Positions 47,101-57,562 of a DNA stretch of 64,000 nucleotides are shown here, piece by piece; positions within the stretch are counted from its first letter, which is position 1; the number at the start of each line of letters is the position of its first letter. The notes under the pieces are model-generated. The model did not search any database. It was not told where the DNA came from and was given only the letters and a program-made list of their open reading frames with translations. This DNA is from Halisarca cf. caerulea (taxonomy: Eukaryota > Porifera > Demospongiae > Chondrillida > Halisarcidae): contig CAUJGJ010000313.1 in assembly GCA_963170055.1 (NCBI GenBank), positions 2,684,201 to 2,748,200 on the forward strand. Direction: 5' to 3'. The position numbers and the translations under genes were made by a program.

Positions 47101-50100
47101 TTACCATGGTAAGCTAGAACAGCTCTAGAGTACACGAGGCTACTCGCGAGTACTCGCAAGTACTCGCGTAGATTAACACTTATTCACACAATGTACGTGT
47201 AAAATGGTGATATGCGGTCGACGAAAAACTATATCGTTTGAAGTGTAAAATCGTCATTTTCGTTGAACGAAAGTTACTGAGAATTGCTTAGCAATGAGTT
47301 ATCATCTTACAAGTTATCAGAGACAGCAAATTGTATCTTTGTACGAAGAGGGAAAGACTATTTCGAACATTATCCGGATTTTCGAGTCGGAAGGAAGAAG
47401 AACGTCTCGCGCCACTGTCAGAAAGTGGGTTTTTCGGTGGAAAACATCTCGTAGATTAGTACACAAACATCGTTCCGGGCGTCGGCAGAAAATTACACCT
47501 GAAATGGCTGAATTTATGGAAAGGAAGATGGAAGAAGATGATGAAATAACCTCTGCAGAGCTCCACAGGCTGATAGCAAGGAATTTTTCCACTGAAATTA
47601 GTCCACCCACAATACGAAGGTTCATTAGAAAGAACTTGGAGTGGGAAGTTGTGCGAACCCGGTTTGGCCCAATGATTTCTGATACTAACAAAGTCAAAAG
47701 ACATGCCTTTGCCGAGATGTGCATTGAGAAGTGGGACACTTTCGATGATGTCATTTGGTCTGACGAGAGTTCAGTTCAACTAATGCGCCACAGCCAAACA
47801 ATGAGGGTAAAGGTTGGAAAGGAACGTGTTCTCAAACCACAAGCAAAACATGCACTTAAGGTACATGTATGGGCAGCTATATCCAAGAAGGGGGCCACAC
47901 ACACCTGCCAGTAGCGCAGATCTCAACCCCATTGAACGTGTGTGGAGGGAGCTAAAATATTTTATAGCAAGACTGGTTAAACCACTAAATAAAAAAGAGC
48001 TAGTAGAAGGAATTACTTTGTTTTGGAGCCAGAGGATGACACCCGAGAAATGCCGAGCGTATATTGACCATACATTCAAGGTTCTACCTAAAATTGTGGC
48101 CAAAGAAGGAGGCATCACTGGAGAGTGATTAAGGCTTATAATATTATATTATTTTTGGTATCAGAAATTTTCTATAACATATTCTTATTACTATGTATTA
48201 ATTAAAAATATATTATTAATATGTAATAAGGTTGTAACGGTTAAGTAACATTGAATGTTGCTCTATTGAGCTGGCGGCAGCTACTATCTATTGCTAGTCT
48301 GTAAGGCCGCCATACATCCTCCTCTTTTTGTCCTGGACGGACTGGATAAATAGCATATATTGCCTCCTTAATTGCTGCCAGTCTCCGTGGGGATAACGGT
48401 CTTTTATTGCATTTGCCAGCACAGTTGGACCTAGCTCTCTCTTTCCTTGAGTAGGACCTCTTGGCTAGCTGCACGGCCAGATTAACCTGTGAGTTGGCTG
48501 TTTTGTATGCTTCAGAAATAACCTCTTCCTTGAACAATAATGGTGAAACAGAGTCTGCATAGTTCTGAAAAACCTTGTCCAAGTCAAACTGCTCATTGGC
48601 ATCATCACACTGTGTGACATCAGCATGCTGGGTGGAAGAGCTCCCTTGGTGTGATGGGTTTAGGGTGGAGGACAAGTATTGTGGAGTGTGTGGAATGGAT
48701 GGAGGGCATGAATACACGGATGGTCTGGGTGGGTACGTAGTACAAGGTGGGGGGACACATGGAGAATATGGCAAGTATTGAGGCTGAACAGGTGGGTAAG
48801 GGGTGGGAGCAGGTGGACATACATATGAGGGGTAAAGGGTGGGAGCAGGTAGGTGTATATGTGTTGGTGAAGGGTAATGTGTGGGAACAGGTGTGTGTGC
48901 ATACAAAGGGTAAGGGGTGGGAGCAGGTGGGTGTACATGTGAAGGGTAATGGGTAGGACCAGGTGGGTGTACATGTGAAGGGTAACAGGTAGGAGCAGGT
49001 AGGTGTGCACCTGAAGGGCAATGGGTAGGACCAGGTGGGTGTACATGTGAAGGGTAATGGGTGGGAGCAGGTGGGTGTGCACCTGAAGGGCAATGAGTGG
49101 GAGTAGGTGGTTGTACATGTGAAGGGTAATGGGTGGGAGTAGATGGGTGTACATGTGAAGGGTAATGGGTGGGAGCAGGTGGGTGTGCACCCGAAGGGCA
49201 ATGAGTGGGAGTTGGTGGTTGTACATGTGAAGGGTAATGGGTGGGAGTAGATGGGTGTACATGTAAAGGATAAAGGATGGGAGCAGGTGGGTGTATACAT
49301 GATGTGTAAGGGGTAGAAGCGGGTGGGTGTGATGAAAATTGTGTCTGGCAACATGGCGAAAGGGAACTATGTAATGAGAGAGGAGAGGGTGGGCTGTTAG
49401 ATGCATGCAATGGTAAATGAGAGGGAGTATGAGGAGATGAGAAAAGAAGAGGAGAAATTGGACTACTAGGTGGTGGAGTAGAAGATGGAGATAGGTGGTC
49501 AGTAACATGTTGATTATTCAGGGTGTTGGTGATCTCAGTCAATGCCATTCTAGATTGAACATCTTCTGCTCTTACTTCAGCTTCTTCTGGCATTTTTCCA
49601 AAAGACTTCGCAGGTGAACCAGACCCCAACCACAGCGGCTTGCTCCGCTGCTATCTTTACTCCAGTACGCCTCGAATTATGTATTTTTGCACAGCGAATT
49701 GAAGCCTTGGTCTTTAAGGCTGTTGGATTCTTCTTCTTGCTGTTTTGTATAACACCCGCGTTTCGGGGGATATTCTTCTTTGGAGGTTGCCAGTCCAACA
49801 TGTCCACGACGGTCGCCCGATAGCGACGAGAACCTAGTTTAACCACAATTTCGTCCTCTTGTTTGGTCTGGGCGAGGTCTCCCAAAATGTGCTTCACATT
49901 TACTCGGTGAATCATCCCCTCATCTTTGGATTCCAACCATTTCACTTCGATTTCGTTCCTTCTTCGAGCCATTCGAATCTTTTTCTTATCTCAGACAACG
50001 CTTCACACGACAAGCGACACATTCGATGCTTTCCGAATAGGTGTTAATAGTTTACAATACTCGTGAGTACTCGCGAGTACTCGCGGACGTCCTCGAAACA

Positions 50101-51747
50101 AGCGCGTGCGATGCTCGTTTTAATGGTAACATAATTTTAATCAGCACTGTAGTTGGAACAGAAGCAGAGGGTGTACCACATACTGCTCAGAACAAACTGA
50201 TCTTTCTAAAAGGAAATATTGTTAGCATAGGGTATGTGAAGTGATGCAGATTGATTCCCCCTTGGATGCCGAAATAGCACAATTTGCACAAAACTTAAGA
50301 GATTATTACCAAAACCATATTAGATACACATTACTGTAGTATTGCATGTTGGACCATTCCTGCATAGGAAAAAACCTCCTTACTGCACTATACATATATA
50401 TACAGTCAGACCTCACTTATCTCCACACATTCGTTCTGGATGAAATTGCAGATTAAGTGAGGAAACTGGACAAATGTAGGAGCAGTAGTATAGTGTACAG
50501 TAGGATTATTGCAGATCTGTTCCAATAGAAACTACTATGGAAGGGGAGGGAGCTGGATATCTGATGTGTGGATAAGCAAAGTCTCACTGTATGCACAGTA
50601 TGTATATATACGTATGTATTAGTGTTGTGCGATTAATGAAAAAATCAACATTGCCGATTACTACTAATCAACATTGAAAGTAATCACGATGTTTCGATTA
50701 ATCAGCCCAAAAGCTGTTGGTGATCAAACTAAACAGAAAAGCTAAAAGCCTAAAAATGTAGTATCAAATTAAGATGTGTTGAAAAAAGTATCCACCACAA
50801 TTAGTACATCATTACAAGTTTTCAGCCAAAAAACACAACATGGATGTATTTTCAGTGTCTAGACATGTTCTCTTAGCAGTGATAATGTCACTGGTGTTAT
50901 TTTTGAGAGGCTTTAAATTAGCTGTTGCTAGCAGGTCCTCAGATTCTTCAGCCATTTTCACACTCAATCTCAGCACTATCTACGTAACTGCACATGATCA
51001 GTGTCAGTTTTTCTATATTTTTATCCATGACCTGTGCTGTTTTTAGAATTTGTTCAAGTAATTGTCGATTTCTCATGGCAATCGATTGTAACGATTACAA
51101 CTTGTCACAGATCGATTAATCAAATAATCGATTTAATCGCACAACACTAGTATGTATATGTAAGTACATATACAGGGACACCTCTGAAATGCAGAAATCT
51201 CCTTTACCAGGACACCAATGGTCGGTCCCATTTGAAGTCCCTCACATTGACATGTGTACATTTATACCCTCCACAATAAGGACACCTCCATATACAGGAC
51301 AGCTTACTTTGGTCCCAATGGTGTCCTTATTATGGAGGGTTCACTGTATACATGTATATTATATTGTATGGTATGTACGTGTATGTACGTAGAGATACAT
51401 AGATAGACAGATACATATGTAGATACATAGGTTATTTGATGGATAAAAATACATGCATGTAATAAACGTATATGCACATGCGTATGTACTGTATACAAAT
51501 ATGTTAACAATGCATACGTATTATATAAATGCAGCTCATACATACGTATTTACCAATCTCTTGTTTGGTTTACTCCTGGGCCAAATTCACAACGTTTAAC
51601 TGCTTTGATGGTAAAGGATGTACTGGATGGTGTCACTGATACAGTAACAGTAGCCACACTTCTTGCCCTGTATGGATTTATAAGAACATATGTATATATA
51701 CTTACGAATCATACATAATATGGTAACACTAAAACATATGTGCACAC

Positions 51748-51820
<73 letters not shown>

Positions 51821-51857
51821 TAGATAGATAGATAGATATAGATATATATATATATAT

Positions 51858-51912
<55 letters not shown>

Positions 51913-54900
51913 TAGCCATTGAAATTAATGCCCACATTGCTTCAAAATGCCTGCGAGCAAACACAAGTGCGTGGGATTAAAATAATACGTACATACAGTA
52001 TAATTAGTACATACAAAAATGTGAAATATTATTATGTATGCAAAATACTGGCATGCATATACAACTACACTGGTACATACGTACATTGTGTACGTACATA
52101 CATATGTGCACATGTGATTTTGCATGTACGTGCGCATGTATGTATGTAGTTCCATTTAACCCAATCTCACCTCATGACAAACACTTTGCGTGAACCGAAC
52201 GCTCCAATAGCAAGATCTATATCAATAATCGAGCACTAAATTGAAAGCATTTAGGTGCATCCAATTCGCATGGACAAATATGTAATGCAGGAAATATATC
52301 ACATTCATCAATGATACACCAAAATTCCATGCAGTGAATGTGGTTTCAATTTAACTCACCTTTGTACCCATTGCCATCAATGTCAGTGGAAGACAAGGAA
52401 GCACCAAATGATGTCAAATTGGCAAGAACATTGGAAAGAAGATGAAGATTGCTCCCAACGATCTCTTGTGCTGGACTCCTCACAATACCTTGGGATGAAC
52501 CCAGGTAAATGTACACTGTTCCAGATCTTCCTTCTCCAAAGGGTGCACTGATGGCAACATCTACATTCACAAAGAGGACACAATCTCATACACCTGCAGA
52601 ACTACTAAGATGAGCGTGTGAACACATACCATTGAAGCCATCAGCATTCAAGTCTCCCAGTGGCTCTATAGCATGACCAAATCGTCCATAAGGTACCCCT
52701 GTATTGGGGGGCTCCAAAATAAAGCTAGCAGTATTAGGTATTGTGCCACTTCCAGCCTGCCAATATTGAAACAAGTAAAACATGTTTGTGATCATACTTC
52801 AATAAAGTTCTGGACTAGTGATGGAGAAATCTCACTTCCAACTGATTTTCAAAAATGTACACTGCACCAACTTCTGGTAAACCTGAACCTTTAAAGTACA
52901 ACGGAGCTCCAACAAGAAGGTCATCAAATCTAAATGAATACAAGGAATATGGATGTCACTGCACGCTCATTCTAAAGAAGCACACATTCCATTGGCAAAG
53001 TGAAATATACAATACAATAAGGAGAAAACTAAAATAGTCAAACTTTGTGAACAATTATGTTACAGGGTAAGGGGCATGTACATATGTACAGTGGAAGATG
53101 CTTGCATATAGTGCACAAATTAATGCTTTCACAACAAAATTTTGACCTAATATTCATTTTGGCATAAAAACCATTCTTCAATCACGCTATAATATTATAT
53201 GAATGTAATATGAATTTATTCATAAAAAGTGGCTATATGAATTGTTTGAAATATTAAGTGATGGCATATTGGCTGTTTTCTACTATGTATGTATGTATAT
53301 GTATTGTACATGTATTGTACATAGAACAGCGAACACCAGTTGAACTAACCCATCTCCATTGAAATCGATACCAGCAAGGCTATAACCAAAGTAGGCTCCG
53401 ATCTATCATCAAAGCAACCATAACAAATGTGAAGGTATATTATGTGCTACAGGTAATTGTTATCTTCTGCACGATACTCACCTGGTTACCCCTCAACACA
53501 TAGGATGGGGGATTGAATTCGAATTCACCTGTGACTGGCTCATTGACAGTAAATCCATACACCAGAACTTGGCCATGATAATTAAAGGCACGTGGTGCAC
53601 CCACTACCCATTCTATATGATAGCAGAGCACATATTAGGTAAAACAGAATATATATACACATACACATCATGTATGTACACATAAACATACGCAGATATG
53701 ATACATGCACCATACATGTACATACAGTATGTAGACAAGTACATACGTATGTACATGATAACTTTTCAAGTACACATGCACAGTAAGTACGTATTGTACT
53801 TAGTGTACAACCAAGTATGCTCAATTTCATAGAAGATGGATAACATTTTTCATACATACCACATGTTTCATGGTATTTTTTATGGTATTTTTCAAGGGGT
53901 AAAATTTTCATGGATACTAAAATTTTGGACTATTCATGGTAAAAAGACTCATGGTTCATGCAAATCAAAACTTGCAGTAATACTTTCATGAGCAAATATT
54001 TGTGGTTCTCTTCCAAACCACAAAAACCCATAATTTTTAGCCCTCAACCCACACCAATTGTATAGACAGACCACCTGTCTATGGTGACCACTGTAGGCTG
54101 GTCCATGTACTACTTCAGTGATACTAATGTATGTACTTCTGTACAAGGACCACAGTGGTTGTTATCGATAGGTTTACTGTATAAGGTAATATATACGCCT
54201 ACACACATACGTACGTATGAAGCTCACAAAGCACCACAAAAAGTCAAAACATAAGGTATATACGTAAGTACACAAACTGTATGTAAAACCCACACATGTG
54301 ACCATCTAAAGCATGTACACTTACCTAGTGTGCTGGAGGAAGATATTCTAGCTTGTGTAACTCCCATTCCGATGTACCCAAACGAGTTACTAAACTCTAC
54401 AGACACTGGAACTCTCGGGTCTGATCCATCATACACAAAACCAGCACCTTTCCACAGATAGGATCCTGGAGCACCAATAACAAGCTGGCCTTCCTCCTAT
54501 ACAGTGTTGGTAATATGAGATACAGTAAACATAGTTGGTACCATGCACACATGGTTATACTTGCACATACACATATTATAATATTATATGCATGCATACA
54601 AGCAATGAAAACTTGGTATCAAATCACGAACTCACAGTAAAAGACACATCAGTTCCTGAGGAGCAATATCCATAACCACCTGCTCCCTCATTGGTTCCCA
54701 CAATTCCATTAAAGTCTTGACCAGAAGTTCCTGGAGAAAAACAAATAATAATACTATGCCAGCCACAATCAAAGCACAAACCATGAAACACCTGACAGAC
54801 CTAAAAGAAAAAGATACACAAGAAATCTGGGCATGCAGTTGATAGTACTCAATTTAAATAGAGACACCTTTTCGGATATGTACGCATAGAAAGTATGTGT

Positions 54901-54949
54901 GTGTGCGTGCGTATGTGTGTGTGTTTGTTTGTTTGTTTGTTTGTTTGTT

Positions 54950-55022
<73 letters not shown>

Positions 55023-57014
55023 ATGTGTAACAGTAACCCATATGCACCATTCATCTCCCAACAAGGGCTAGTGCACAATATAAAGTCAAACTTGGTTGGC
55101 AAATATCTGGGATAGTAAGTACTACATGCTCTCAACCTCCCACATGTACAGTACTGTAAACAACACTGATGGTACATATGTGCGTATATAAGACTTCTGA
55201 TAGTAGTATGTATATACGTATGTAGTTTATCCAAAATTAATGATATAATTATTAGTCAAGTTCCACAGCAATATTTTCACTTCTATCCTGTTAAAGAACA
55301 ACTAAACAATGCAAAACGTACTAGTAAATAACATACGTACACATGTACGTACCTTTTGGAGTACACGGTCTCACGATATTGAAATTATTAAGAGTTCTGT
55401 TTGAGACTAGACACAATCCATGAACATATCTTTGAGAGCCCTGATTCGTACCCCTGTATTTCCACTTGTGACCACATACCTGTGAATAAACAAATGCTAA
55501 ACAGTACACATTGCTTGACTTCAAATTTTACAAAATCAGAGATACGTACGTACGTAAACAACAGTACTACATATAGTGTGTACATACAGTCAAACTTGGC
55601 TACTACATACATCCTTAAGCTTCTAATAGTATGTACAGCATGCAGGCATTCCCCACTGTCCATATATCTCATGTACAGTTTTCAAAACAATAATATTATT
55701 GTTGTAAGTACGTAAGTACATGCATCCATATGCATGTAATCCTGATAGTACACAAACATTTGCGTACTTAGTAGACTGTTGATGGTAGTTACTTACCAAT
55801 GTGGACAATACATACAGTGCATATGTATGTGTGACCATGCACACTGTGTATATGTTGGCTTGTACATGGAATGCAAAGTAAGTACACACGCACATACAGT
55901 ACATACGTACATATATTGGTACATATATATGTATATATATACATACCAATGTAGGATGCAAACATAATTATGTATAATCCCTCCAAACACTAAAAACTAC
56001 CTGGTACAAACACAAAACATCATAAACTCACAGCAAAGTTTCCATCTCTAGAATCCATGGAGATACCCAGAAATTGTCCCTTTTTATCTTCATCTTGTTC
56101 GTTGCCTGTGAGATGCATACGTACGTATGAAGATACAGTGAAACAAATACTGCATGCAATAACACATTTCTGGCTACAACAAAGCTAAAGTCAATGTCAG
56201 TGCTGTGCATGGTAATAGAACATACGCAGTGTTGGTTATAACAAAGTTCTGATACAACAAAACATTTGGGTGGGATCTCCAATTTGTATATCAGTGTTTC
56301 ATAGTATATGCATACGTGTACGTATGTGCGTATGTACACTGGGGATTATAAAGAAATCTCTTCTATAGTAAATTCTGAATGCATTGAATACTAAGTGACC
56401 CAGGTAGTACTCTACCATAAAACTAAAAATTGATTACAGTGAATTTCTCATTTAGTGAAGTACATGCGTACATACATGTACTGGGTCACTAAAAGGGCAA
56501 TGCAATTCTACTAAATTTGTCCATAAGTAACCGCCCACAAACCACACAGAGTATATGGGCCCAAATAATGATTTATGTACTGCACATACAGATACATACT
56601 TGTAGTATCATAGAGGAGTCCAGAATGAACTCCTGATTGTCCAAAAGCCTGGCACTCTGTTGTTCCTGCTTGAAAGTCACATGATGCCACATATCCTGTA
56701 CTGTCTACTCGATGTCCTATTGTTGTACCATTTGGTACACCAACGAGAATCCTGCAGCATTAGTAAATGCATGACAAGTCTACCCAAGGTTGAGGTCCAA
56801 ATGCCCCATGTAAGAACAGAGAGCACAGTGTACAAACTTACTAGCATATCTACATGATCACACCCATAGATAAGTGCACCCAATACCAGACAAAATACTC
56901 AGATTACACAAAGATATCAAGACAATTATTGTGTGTGATTGGAACTGACTGTGTGCTGTGCATGTGTGTGACTACATGTATTAGTGTGTACAGTATATGC
57001 ACATGTACATATGC

Positions 57015-57092
<78 letters not shown>

Positions 57093-57465
57093 ATTTGTAC
57101 ATACGTATGTACATACTGAGTATGTCTGGGCAGCAATACCAAATCATTGCCTATAGTCAAGTCGACAAGCCTCTAGGACAGGATAAATCTACATCAACGG
57201 AGGTGAATTGTACTATGTACATGTGCTAGTGACAGCTTCTATCATAAAGGTCAACATGAACACCTTTTTACTGGAATAATTCTGAATAGCCAAAAGCTAG
57301 GGCCCACAAGAAGCACACCTGTATGTACTCATGAAAGTTCTGATACCATTCTTTATGTATTATGTCATGACAAACTCCCAGCACAGGGAGGCTCCGGGAG
57401 GGCTGACACTTAGAAGATAATGAATGGTTCAGCAGTCCTCGATGTAAAATTGGCTCACACCACAC

Positions 57466-57562
<97 letters not shown>

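Larger units (their letters stand above)
47081..50149. mobile_element. two-gene Tc1-like DNA transposon
   Basis: A 3069-base element in copy 3 intron 13. The ends are perfect 27-base inverted repeats starting CAGTGCTGATTAAAATTATG, flanked by TA. About 60 bases inside each end lie three tandem 10-base units of the TACTCGCGAG type. It contains a plus-strand transposase remnant (47294-48128) and a minus-strand BEN-like gene (49972-48241), tail to tail. Copy 2 shows the uninterrupted site near 18898. TA duplication, CAGT end and DDE domain fit Tc1/mariner. Confidence 0.93.

Noticed and set aside
47317..47754. 145-residue minus-strand frame over the transposase
   Set aside because: Antisense shadow of the helix-turn-helix and DDE coding frame; no family resemblance.
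48830..49310. CRISPR-like array
   Set aside because: Units are contiguous 36-base repeats without unique spacers and encode protein in frame; the DNA is from an animal.
48620..49508. Two other long minus-strand frames overlapping the BEN-like gene
   Set aside because: Frame shadows of the 36-base coding repeat; only the frame ending in the BEN-like domain has a recognisable domain.
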